Source of the DNA: Bartonella massiliensis
Lineage (GTDB): Bacteria > Pseudomonadota > Alphaproteobacteria > Rhizobiales > Rhizobiaceae
Assembly: GCF_902150025.1 (NCBI RefSeq)
Contig: NZ_CABFVS010000017.1
Coordinates: 1 to 53,061, forward strand
DNA: 53,061 nt
Direction of reading: 5' to 3'
The notes beneath the pieces were generated by a model, which worked only from the letters and a program-made list of their open reading frames with translations, searched no databases and was not told where the DNA came from. Below, piece after piece: positions 30,220 to 38,257 of this stretch (positions within the stretch are counted from its first letter, which is position 1; every line of letters begins with the position of its first letter). Made by a program: the position numbers and the translations under genes.

Positions 30220-30650
30220 ATGTTGATTTATAATGATAACTTTCTTCTTCGCTTACTGAACAAGAACACTAAATACCGTAAAAATTTTCTCATTCCAAAC
30301 CTGTTGCATGTTGAAAAAATCAAAACCATCCACTTGCACATTACAAGCAGGAGAGCCTGCGTGGAGTGAAACTGTATAAGAAAGAATTAAAAAACATTTT
30401 AAGTACCCAGAGCTGCCCGCACAGCATTGAACCCCGGTAAAGTTGTATAGTGGCACCGCCTCGTTACTTCACAAGCGCAAAGATAGGGAGCCCCTATGAC
30501 TTTTTATCATCATACTATTCATAGGCATCGGCACGAAATAAGCTTGGGATGCCTTAAGAAACGTCTCTTTAATAATGAACATAAAAAATGTTGGAGCGCC
30601 GTAGAGATCTCATGATCGCATTCACGAAACACCAACAAAAGAAAAAGTTT
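30220..30650 (+). pseudogene. Integrase relic E with upstream module
   Basis: The module starts with 'tgatttataatgataac', runs through 'cgtaaaaattttctcattccaaacc' and 'aaaatcaaaaccatccacttgca', and ends in 'gtataagaaagaattaaaaa'. Gene remnants follow: 'ttacttcacaagcgcaaagatag', 'catactattcataggcatcggcacgaaat', 'agcttgggatgccttaagaaacgtctcttta'. These correspond to the integrase segment around LLLHKRKDGG to LRDVSLK. Many stops and shifts make it non-functional. It reaches nearly to the end of valS. Confidence 0.7.
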
Positions 30651-30717
30651 TCTCAAAAAAAAATCGATACCAGCCATAATGCTATGAAATCATCCATCAA
30701 AAAACAAAAAATGAGAA

Positions 30718-33450
30718 TCAGCCCAACCGCTCTAAAGCAATAGATATTTTTTCTTGTGCAGCCCGCAGTTCTATAACCCTATTTTGTTCACCTTCAACAA
30801 TTTCTGCTTTTGCATTTTCTATAAATTTAGGATTATTTAACTTAAGTGATATTTTTTCAATATCTTGTTCAATTTTACGAACTTCCTTCTTCAAGCGAAC
30901 ACGTTCAGCCTCTAAATCAATCAACTGTCCTAATGGCAAACAAAAAACAGCCTCTCCCAAAATCATTTGGGCTGATATTTCCGGAACTTTATCAGAGAAA
31001 TCAATGACTTCGATACGTGCTAACTTTTTAAGCAGTGCATCATAACGCTGCACACGCTTTCGCGTTACTTCCCCTCCTTCAACAACAACAAGAGGTGCTC
31101 GTGTCGCCGCAGGAATATTCATTTCAAAACGTACAGACCGAATCCCCGTGACCACATCAATAAGCCAATTAATATCAGCAGCAGCCTCTTCATCCATCAA
31201 TGTTGCCTCTGGCCATTTTATTAATGCAAGCATATCCTCACGCTTGATTTCTTGCGTTTCTGTAAGTGACCATAACTCTTCTGTAATATGCGGCATAAAG
31301 GGATGAAGAAGCTTATAGACTTCATCTAAAACCCAAGCAGTACAAGCCTGAGCCTCACTTTTAGCCACGTCATCTTCTCCTTGAAAGATAGGTTTGAGTA
31401 GTTCCAAATACCAGTCACAGAAAGTATTCCAAATGAAGCGGTAAAGTGCAGCAGCAGACTCATTAAATTTATAGTGCTCAATCCCTTTCGTTACAACCGA
31501 AATCGCTTTAGAGAGCTCTGTTAAAATCCAACGATTAAGCGCCAGTTTCGCTTGTTCTGGCTTAAAATTTGGATCATGCTTTACACCATTCATCTGTGCA
31601 AATCGAGTAGCATTCCACAGTTTTGTAGCAAAATTACGATAACCGGCAATACGAGAAGCATCAAGTTTTACATCACGACCTTGTGCCGCCATAATCGCCA
31701 AGGTAAAGCGCAATGAATCAGCACTATATTGATCAATAAGCTCTAGGGGATCAATAATATTTCCCTTTGATTTTGACATCTTTGCACCCTTTTGATCCCG
31801 GACAAGAGCGTGCACATAAACCGTTGGAAAAGGAACATCACCCATAAAGTGAAGTCCCATCATCATCATACGAGCAACCCAGAAAAAAATAATATCAAAT
31901 CCTGTCACCGATAAAGATGTTGGGTAAAAGGTCGATAATTCTGTCGTCTTATCGGGCCATCCTAATGTTGAAAAAGGCCAAAGAGCTGATGAAAACCAAG
32001 TATCTAAAACATCCGGATCACGGATTAATTCAACCGTCTCACCATAATGAGCAAAAGCTGAATCTAAAGCCTCTTTTTCACTTTTTTCAACAAAAACCGT
32101 TCCATCAGGACCATACCAAGCAGGAATCTGATGTCCCCACCATAATTGACGTGAAATGCACCAAGGCTGAATATTTTGCATCCAATTGAAGTAGGTCTTT
32201 TTCCAGTTATCAGGAACAAACTGCGTTTTTCCTTGTTGTACAGCTTCTATCGCGGGCTTCGCTAATTCAGCAGCATGAACATACCATTGATCTGTCAAAA
32301 AAGGTTCAATAGGCACACCACTGCGATCTCCATGCGGAACCATATGAGAATGATCATCAACAGAAGCTAAATAGCCTCGTTCTTCCATCAAAGAAACAAT
32401 CTTTTGGCGTGCAACAAAACGATCAGCTTTATCGAGATTTTCTACTAACATTTTTAATTCATCTGATAAAAACAAACCATCAAAAAATGCTTCATTTTCA
32501 CGAAGAAAGATCTCGGCTTTTTGGGTAAAAATATTGATCAAGTGTAAGTCATTACGCTGTCCTACTTCAAAGTCATTAAAATCATGGGCTGGTGTGATTT
32601 TCACAGCACCACTTCCAGCCTCAGGATCAGCATGCGTATCGCCAACGATCAATAATCGACGACCAACAAGTGGCAAAAGAGCATTTTTACCGATAAGATT
32701 TTTATAACGCTCATCTTCCGGATTAACAGCAATTCCTGTATCACCAAGCATTGTTTCTGGTCGTGTTGTTGCCACTATTATAAAAGTTGTCGCATCATTT
32801 GGATCAAAAGTTTTACCCTCAAGTGGATATCTAAAGTGCCACAAATGTCCTTTAACTTCTTTTTGCTCAACTTCAAGATCTGAAATAGCCGTTAACAATT
32901 TAGGATCCCAATTAACGAGGCGCTTATCCTTATATATCAACCCTTGCTTATAAAGCGTAACAAAAACTTCACGAACAGCCTGTGACAACCCCTCATCCAT
33001 TGTAAACCGCTCACGCGACCAATCACATGAAATGCCAAGGCGACGCAATTGATTTGCAATAACGCCTCCCGTTTCATAGCGCCACCCCCAAATACGCTCA
33101 ATAAACTTTTCTCTTCCCATTTCTTGACGCGTTGGCTCTTGGCGTTCTGCAAGTTGACGCTCTACAACCATTTGTGTAGCAATCCCAGCATGATCCATCC
33201 CTGGCTGCCACAATACATTTCTGCCACGCATCCGTTGGAATCTAACCATTATATCTTGAATTGTTGTATTGAGCGCATGCCCCATATGAAGTGAGCCCGT
33301 AACATTAGGCGGTGGAAGCATAACGCAAAAAGGCTCAGCCCCACTTTTAGAACCCGCTCCCGCTTTAAAAGCCTCACGAGTCTCCCATCTCTTTGCAACC
33401 CGTTGCTCTATGGAAGCAGCATCATAGTTTTTTTCTAACATTCTATCCAT
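30718..33450 (-). CDS. valS: Valyl-tRNA synthetase
   Basis: This 910-residue class I synthetase charges tRNA-Val and edits mischarged threonine. The HIGH-type motif is PPPNVTGSLHMGHAL near residue 50. The editing domain includes ATTRPETMLGDTGIAVNPED and GSGAVKITPAHDFNDFEVG. The KMSKS loop is KGAKMSKSKGN. The anticodon-binding domain is followed by a C-terminal coiled coil (about the last 65 residues, EAERVRLKKEVRKIEQDIEK). The length is slightly below the 950 of E. coli and normal for Rhizobiales. It lies downstream of the popZ-like gene. Confidence 0.97.
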   Translation of the reverse strand: MDRMLEKNYDAASIEQRVAKRWETREAFKAGAGSKSGAEPFCVMLPPPNVTGSLHMGHALNTTIQDIMVRFQRMRGRNVLWQPGMDHAGIATQMVVERQLAERQEPTRQEMGREKFIERIWGWRYETGGVIANQLRRLGISCDWSRERFTMDEGLSQAVREVFVTLYKQGLIYKDKRLVNWDPKLLTAISDLEVEQKEVKGHLWHFRYPLEGKTFDPNDATTFIIVATTRPETMLGDTGIAVNPEDERYKNLIGKNALLPLVGRRLLIVGDTHADPEAGSGAVKITPAHDFNDFEVGQRNDLHLINIFTQKAEIFLRENEAFFDGLFLSDELKMLVENLDKADRFVARQKIVSLMEERGYLASVDDHSHMVPHGDRSGVPIEPFLTDQWYVHAAELAKPAIEAVQQGKTQFVPDNWKKTYFNWMQNIQPWCISRQLWWGHQIPAWYGPDGTVFVEKSEKEALDSAFAHYGETVELIRDPDVLDTWFSSALWPFSTLGWPDKTTELSTFYPTSLSVTGFDIIFFWVARMMMMGLHFMGDVPFPTVYVHALVRDQKGAKMSKSKGNIIDPLELIDQYSADSLRFTLAIMAAQGRDVKLDASRIAGYRNFATKLWNATRFAQMNGVKHDPNFKPEQAKLALNRWILTELSKAISVVTKGIEHYKFNESAAALYRFIWNTFCDWYLELLKPIFQGEDDVAKSEAQACTAWVLDEVYKLLHPFMPHITEELWSLTETQEIKREDMLALIKWPEATLMDEEAAADINWLIDVVTGIRSVRFEMNIPAATRAPLVVVEGGEVTRKRVQRYDALLKKLARIEVIDFSDKVPEISAQMILGEAVFCLPLGQLIDLEAERVRLKKEVRKIEQDIEKISLKLNNPKFIENAKAEIVEGEQNRVIELRAAQEKISIALERLG

Positions 33451-33591
33451 CCATAACGCCGCTGAAAAACATAATATATGATCAAAATTCGATCAGAATC
33501 CCAGAAACCTCAACTCTTTACTAGAGAGATCGCAAAACTGTTAAAAAGTTCCTATAAAATGGAAAATATAAAAACAATACAAAGAAAATCA

Positions 33592-34143
33592 TTAAGACGA
33601 CTTTTTAATCGCCTTCACAATCTCTTCACGCAAAATATCTTCCAGCAAAAGAGGCAATTTAGACTGTAACCATTCTGCTATAGCCGGACGCAAGACATCC
33701 TTTGCAATCTTTTCTGCAGAAGAAATGCAGTATGCAGACAACTCCACACGACCAGCTCCTCCATCTGACTGTGATTTTCTTATCTCATCTTCATATTCTT
33801 TTTCTTTATAAACAGAATTCTGCTCTTCAGAAGAAAGCTTCATCTTTTGCGCATCCACACCCACTGTATTATTTTCTCCCTCTATATTCTCTTTCTCTTG
33901 CGCTATCCTTCCCTCTTGATTCTCAGTAGAAAGACCAATACGATCAGCCAAGGCTTTCATAGCATCATCAACCGATAAGGTTGTATCATAAACACCTTCT
34001 AAACGATTTTCCGAAGCATTTACTACAACATCTTCATTTAAAAATTGATCAGACTGAACCGCATTTTCTTCGATTATTTCACGAATAGATGTCAAAATTT
34101 CATCCATACTTGGCTCACGTAACACGCTTGAACTCTGTACCAT
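33592..34143 (-). CDS. PopZ-like polar organising protein (DUF2497)
   Basis: This 183-residue, acidic, low-complexity protein has two conserved ends. The N-terminal helix is REPSMDEILTSIREIIEEN. The C-terminal helices carry VLRPAIAEWLQSKLPLLLED and ILREEIVKAIKK. In between lies an acidic, poorly conserved linker. This layout is that of PopZ, the matrix protein that gathers chromosome and cell-cycle factors at the pole of alphaproteobacteria. The position just upstream of valS matches many alphaproteobacterial genomes. The specific polar role here is inferred. Confidence 0.85.
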   Translation of the reverse strand: MVQSSSVLREPSMDEILTSIREIIEENAVQSDQFLNEDVVVNASENRLEGVYDTTLSVDDAMKALADRIGLSTENQEGRIAQEKENIEGENNTVGVDAQKMKLSSEEQNSVYKEKEYEDEIRKSQSDGGAGRVELSAYCISSAEKIAKDVLRPAIAEWLQSKLPLLLEDILREEIVKAIKKSS

Positions 34144-34388
34144 ACTTTACAACCTCTCAAAGACGCAACAATAAATAGAATCATACTTTCAGTGTATGCA
34201 AAAGAATCATAAGATCAACATACCTCTCATGATATTTTCAAATATGCTTGTCATAAAGAGGGCGCTACGCACAATTTTCTGCATTTAAAAAGAACAATCA
34301 CCGCTCTATTTCTCAACATATCCAACGACGAATTAACGAATTTTTTCCAAACTAAAATGATTTGAAATCAAAGAGCTACTTTTATGCA

Positions 34389-35690
34389 TTATCGAATATA
34401 TTGAATTGTTTTTAAACCTAAATAACGCGCAGTCAATTTGCCAATAGAAGATTGAACACTATAGCTTGCCACAACAGCATTACGCTCTGCCGTTGCAAGC
34501 GCAATTTGAGCATTAATCAATTGCGTACGAGAATTTAAAACATCCAATGTCGTTGCCTGCCCTATACGATTTTCTTGAACACGACCTTTAAGAGCAATTT
34601 CAGCAGCACGAACACTTTCACGGTAGGCAATAACAGATGCACGAGCCCCCTCCAACTGGAACCAAGCAGAAGTAAGGGCTTGTCTCGTATTACTATGCGC
34701 TAAATCGAGTTGAAGCTGCGCCTGTCCAAGCTGTTCCTTCGATTGGCGAATCTGTGCAGACGTACGCCCCCCTTCAAAGATTGGAACACTCACTGACAGT
34801 CCTATTGATTTAGAAACGCCATCCTCTCCAACACCACTGTAAATTCGATTATAAGATGCTGTTGCAGAAAAATCAACTTTAGGAAGCAACGCTCCTTCTT
34901 TCGCCTTTACATTATAACCACTCGCATCGACTAAATATTGAGCATAAAGGATTGCTGGATGCATCACAACGCTCATTTGGTAAGCGGTATCAAGATTGGC
35001 GGGAAAATCTGTGGCAACAGGCGGGCGTTTTAGTTTTTCCGGATCAGAACCAATAATTTGTCGATACACTGCCTCTGCTGCTTTTACATCAGCACGCGCA
35101 AGACTGAGTTCTGAAACCGCCACAGAACGTGCCGCTTGAGCTTGAGCAAGATCAACACGTCCTCCCTCACCCACATCAAGTTTTGCCTTATTGGAACGAA
35201 CTTGCTCTTCAAGAGCTGCTAAATTTTCTCTCCGAAGATCAGCAACACGACGTGCCTGATAAACATTAGCATAAGCCGTCACAGTTTCTAGAAAGGTATT
35301 TTGTTCAGCATTGCGAAGATACTCCCGTTGAGCTTGTAACTTAACTTGAGCGGAAGAAAACATATTTTGCGTAATAAAACCATCAAATAATCTTTGATTT
35401 AATCTTACGCCTATAGATCCAGAAGTGACATAAGAACCTGGAAAAGACTTATTCCGCCCATAGCTCCCAACCCCTTCAATTTGTGGCAATAACCCTGACC
35501 GCGCAATGACAACGTCATCACCAGCGATACGAACAGCTGCCCGTTCACTATTCAACTTAGCATTGTGTTTATAAGCCTTAGAAAAGGCATCCATCAATGT
35601 TTCAGCACGAACAGTCCTTGATAGTAAAAGACTCAAGAGAAGAAAAAAACACGCTTGAAACTTCTTGTTTACTTTAAACACAATACACAC
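34389..35690 (-). CDS. tolC: TolC-family outer membrane efflux protein
   Basis: This outer-membrane channel partners RND and ABC exporters and type I secretion. Two tandem outer-membrane efflux repeats are seen, the first from ETLMDAFSKAYKHNAKLNSE and the second from LDTAYQMSVVMHPAILYAQY. RLNQRLFDGFITQN, VSVPIFEGGRTSAQIRQSKE and IGQATTLDVLNSRTQLINAQ are typical strand and helix segments. No ATG suits the start. I choose GTG 35690, nine bases after GAGG, giving 433 residues and a signal peptide ending at LSRTVRAE; the open frame reaches TTG 35744. It follows pcm almost directly, the usual rhizobial arrangement. Confidence 0.92.
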   Translation of the reverse strand: MCIVFKVNKKFQACFFLLLSLLLSRTVRAETLMDAFSKAYKHNAKLNSERAAVRIAGDDVVIARSGLLPQIEGVGSYGRNKSFPGSYVTSGSIGVRLNQRLFDGFITQNMFSSAQVKLQAQREYLRNAEQNTFLETVTAYANVYQARRVADLRRENLAALEEQVRSNKAKLDVGEGGRVDLAQAQAARSVAVSELSLARADVKAAEAVYRQIIGSDPEKLKRPPVATDFPANLDTAYQMSVVMHPAILYAQYLVDASGYNVKAKEGALLPKVDFSATASYNRIYSGVGEDGVSKSIGLSVSVPIFEGGRTSAQIRQSKEQLGQAQLQLDLAHSNTRQALTSAWFQLEGARASVIAYRESVRAAEIALKGRVQENRIGQATTLDVLNSRTQLINAQIALATAERNAVVASYSVQSSIGKLTARYLGLKTIQYIR

Positions 35691-35747
35691 AGTAACAAAC
35701 CTCAAATAAAGAGTAAAATTATCTTTTATCCACAAAACAAACAAGCA

Positions 35748-36422
35748 CTAAAATACAAAGTCAGGTGTTTTTAAAAAACAAGGAAGAGGCTTTACAGCGA
35801 GGTTAAAAGCACGACGGGATGAAATGATTCCATCTTCTTTTATATAGATTCGTGCCACAGCAGCATTTCCATTTCCTTCAACCACAACAAGACGTCCATT
35901 GTCTTTCATTTGATCAAAGATACCTTGTGGAATAAAATCGACAGATCCCTCAATAAAAATCACATCATAAGGACCCTCAACAGCGTATCCATACTCTAAT
36001 GAACCATGAATGACAACTACATTATCACATTGATTACGTTCTAAAGCTTCAAGAGCATGTTCAAAAAGAGACTTGTTACTTTCTAATGCAATCACAGATC
36101 CTGCGAGTTTTGAAAGCAAGGCTGCACAATAACCACTATTTGCACCAATATCTAAAACAACATCTGATGATTTTACAGCAGCAAGCTGTAATAATTTCGC
36201 GAGAGATGCAGGCTTCATTAAGTAGCGTGCTGGAACCTCATCTTGCATGGGACATAGAACAATATCCGTATCAAGATAGCTTAATGCTTTCATATCTTCC
36301 GATACAAAATCCTCACGCAATACCGTTAAAAACGCTTCAAGAACTGATAAATCCGTCACATCAACTGTACGAATTTGATTGTCAACCATTTTGCGACGAA
36401 GCTCAGCAAAATCTGCAACCAT
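35748..36422 (-). CDS. pcm: Protein-L-isoaspartate O-methyltransferase family protein
   Basis: This 224-residue, Rossmann-type, SAM-dependent methyltransferase is of the kind that starts repair of isoaspartyl residues. MVDNQIRTVDVTDLSVLEAF is the N-terminal signature. MKPASLAKLLQLAAVKSSDV leads into VLDIGANSGYCAALLSKLAG, the SAM-binding glycine motif. YDVIFIEGSVDFIP and KDNGRLVVVEGNG follow. Many alphaproteobacteria carry this form next to tolC. Substrate activity is less certain than the fold, since several classical PIMT residues differ in this subfamily. Confidence 0.88.
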   Translation of the reverse strand: MVADFAELRRKMVDNQIRTVDVTDLSVLEAFLTVLREDFVSEDMKALSYLDTDIVLCPMQDEVPARYLMKPASLAKLLQLAAVKSSDVVLDIGANSGYCAALLSKLAGSVIALESNKSLFEHALEALERNQCDNVVVIHGSLEYGYAVEGPYDVIFIEGSVDFIPQGIFDQMKDNGRLVVVEGNGNAAVARIYIKEDGIISSRRAFNLAVKPLPCFLKTPDFVF

Positions 36423-36656
36423 AACGACTATTTTCTCCTAATTTACAAAAAACAAACAAAAACAGCAACAATGAGGACCTAAAGATTTCTTAAACTAAGG
36501 ATGTTACAAAAAAGGATACGACAGTCAACCAATTAGATTCTAACCTTACAATCTCTCATACAAAAGTGCTCTCATATAAAAGTGTCTTTACAACTGTAGA
36601 GGGAAATAATCTATTTTCCTATACCTCTCCTAAAAGCCGTCTCGTTTCAAATCGGC

Positions 36657-36730
36657 TGGAGGCCTCGCCCGGAATCGAACCGGGATACAAGGATTTGCAG
36701 TCCTCTGCGTAACCATTCCGCCACAAGGCC
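36657..36730 (-). tRNA. tRNA-Cys (GCA)
   Basis: On the minus strand the acceptor stem GGCCTTG pairs with CGAGGCC. The anticodon loop is CTGCAAA with anticodon GCA, the T loop is GGTTCGATTCC, and CCA is encoded. It lies between pcm and tRNA-Asn on opposite strands. The 230 nt between it and pcm show nothing else. Confidence 0.96.
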
Positions 36731-36859
36731 TTATCAACAGATATAAAGGTCTCAATAAGGGAAGGCAACGCATCCGTCAAGATGTAGAAATCTTCTCTCG
36801 TCTTTTTTCCTCTTATTACACAATTTATCATATTTTTTTAAAAAAAGTAATTTTATCCT

Positions 36860-36887
36860 TTGCAAATCAGTCTTGCTTTGCTATAGC
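36860..36887 (+). promoter_or_regulatory. Possible promoter of tRNA-Asn
   Basis: TTGCAA (36860-36865), 16 nt, then TATAGC (36882-36887). The start would be about 20 nt before the tRNA. The -10 matches consensus at four of six positions. Confidence 0.4.
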
Positions 36888-36914
36888 CTTCTCAGCTAAA
36901 TGATTGGGCACCGT

Positions 36915-36989
36915 TCCCCGGTAGCTCAGCGGTAGAGCAACCGGCTGTTAACCGGTTGGTCGCTGGTTCGAATCCGGCCCGGGGAGCCA
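36915..36989 (+). tRNA. tRNA-Asn (GTT)
   Basis: The acceptor stem TCCCCGG pairs with CCGGGGA. The D arm contains GCTCAGCGGTAGAGC. The anticodon loop is CTGTTAA with anticodon GTT, the T arm is CTGGTTCGAATCCGG, and CCA is encoded. Confidence 0.97.
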
Positions 36990-37659
36990 CTTCTTTTGTC
37001 TTCTACATAACTTATTAAAATTTATGAGTATTTTTTATGTGAGGGATGCCCGAATAAAAGTGAGGGAATAGAATTTCTACAATAAAGCAATATCCTACAG
37101 AATATACTTTTTGCAATGAATGCAGAAAACAATCCATTCATTTTAAATAGAAAACGATTACGCAAGTTTTTTTCTTATTGGTTAATTTTAAAATAGCGCA
37201 AATAAGATTGCTTTTTAAATATCACTCCATCAGAGAACACCATAAATTGTTTTCGCATCTAAATTACGATTAAAGTACGATTTCTGTTATGAGAAAGAAT
37301 TATTGAACTCCATAAGTAAATGGAAAAGATTTCGTATCATCTTCCTCTTTCAATTCAAAAATGATGAGTACACAATAAAGCAATTAAGCTCAAAAACATG
37401 CTCATGAAGTAATCATTAAAACTTGTTCAAAAACAAGCATAGTTTTTATCCTAATCGGACCTTCTCCCTGCTAAGAAATTCATAGTCTCTACAGACAATC
37501 CTATCTTGAATATTCACTACACGGTCAAGAAAAACACCGAGTGCGTAAAATTTTGTCGGCTTTATATCACGTCCCTAAACAAGAATATTTTACAGAACAA
37601 ATAAGATAACGAATGAAATGGATAAAAATCTTGAGAAATCCTTCAACCAATCATGACAT
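36990..37659. other. Gene-poor stretch with one unassigned coding scrap
   Basis: No intact gene is visible over about 670 bases. On the plus strand at about 37506-37607 a frame reads HGQEKHRVRKILSALYHVPK and then QEYFTEQIR before a stop. It has protein-like composition and may be the remains of a gene I do not recognise. Everything else looks like decayed AT-rich DNA. Confidence 0.4.
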
Positions 37660-38035
37660 TCTCTCCATTATATCATGCAGTTGCATGCTTATTTTAAAAA
37701 GAATCTCTTCAATCCTCCCAAGTTCGTTTCACAATAGCCCCCGTAAATGGGATCAAATAAAATCCATTGATCAACGCCATCTCTACTTATAATAAAAGTC
37801 ATACCATCATACTATTCTTCAACTCTCAATGCTAAATAATCCTTACTTTTTCAATAGATTAAAAGAGAAGTTTTATTTATTGCTTAAATGTTTATCCACA
37901 CAACAATCGCACATGTAACGTGCAAATGAATAGTTTGAAGGAACAATATAAACAGCTTCAAAATGAAAAAAATTACGATATAGATGGATTATTCAATATA
38001 CAAAACAATAGGTTATCATTAAATAATAAATTTTT
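37660..38035 (-). pseudogene. Hidden integrase relic F with upstream module
   Basis: On the minus strand, from 38035 to 37893, the upstream module is recognisable: 'atttattatttaatgataacc', 'tgttttgtatattgaataatcc', 'cgttacatgtgcg', 'gtgtggataaaca'. The coding part follows with the frame shifted or stopped in places. Its best stretch reads DGVDQWILFDPIYGGYCETN and LGGLKRFFLK. This aligns with GGAQWIYHYTIHGRRREMGL and GALRDVSLK of copy B. It is therefore the same arm-binding domain, much diverged. Confidence 0.65.
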
Positions 38036-38118
38036 TTAAAGATGGGAATAAAGCAAATAAATAATCGTCTTTAGGATAAAGCTTTCTTTTCAAAGTATTT
38101 TTAAATTAATCTAAACAT

Positions 38119-38155
38119 TCAAAGGTTTTCATTTCTAAAAAATGAAAACCTTTGA
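38119..38155. repeat. Perfect 16-bp inverted repeat
   Basis: The arms TCAAAGGTTTTCATTT and AAATGAAAACCTTTGA flank the loop CTAAA. It lies about 100 nt past the helicase stop codon (gene on the minus strand). It could end helicase transcription or serve both strands, but no T run follows directly on either strand, so the terminator call is open. Confidence 0.7.
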
Positions 38156-38257
38156 AGACCTCTCTGATTTTGGCAAGAGTATTGTATATTTCTTTTTTGA
38201 ATTGAAAAGGAATCAATAAAAATACGCCCAGTATATAATCTTTTTTCAAATTTTTAT

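Noticed and set aside
30253..30456. A 67-codon minus-strand frame opposite integrase relic E.
   Set aside because: It runs antisense through the relic and has no independent support.
37690..37790. The peptide DQWILFDPIYGGY resembles the His/Asp end of YopT-like (C58) cysteine proteases.
   Set aside because: The same frame aligns position by position with the integrase arm domain (QWIYHYTIHG), and the integrase upstream module lies directly before it. It is an integrase relic.
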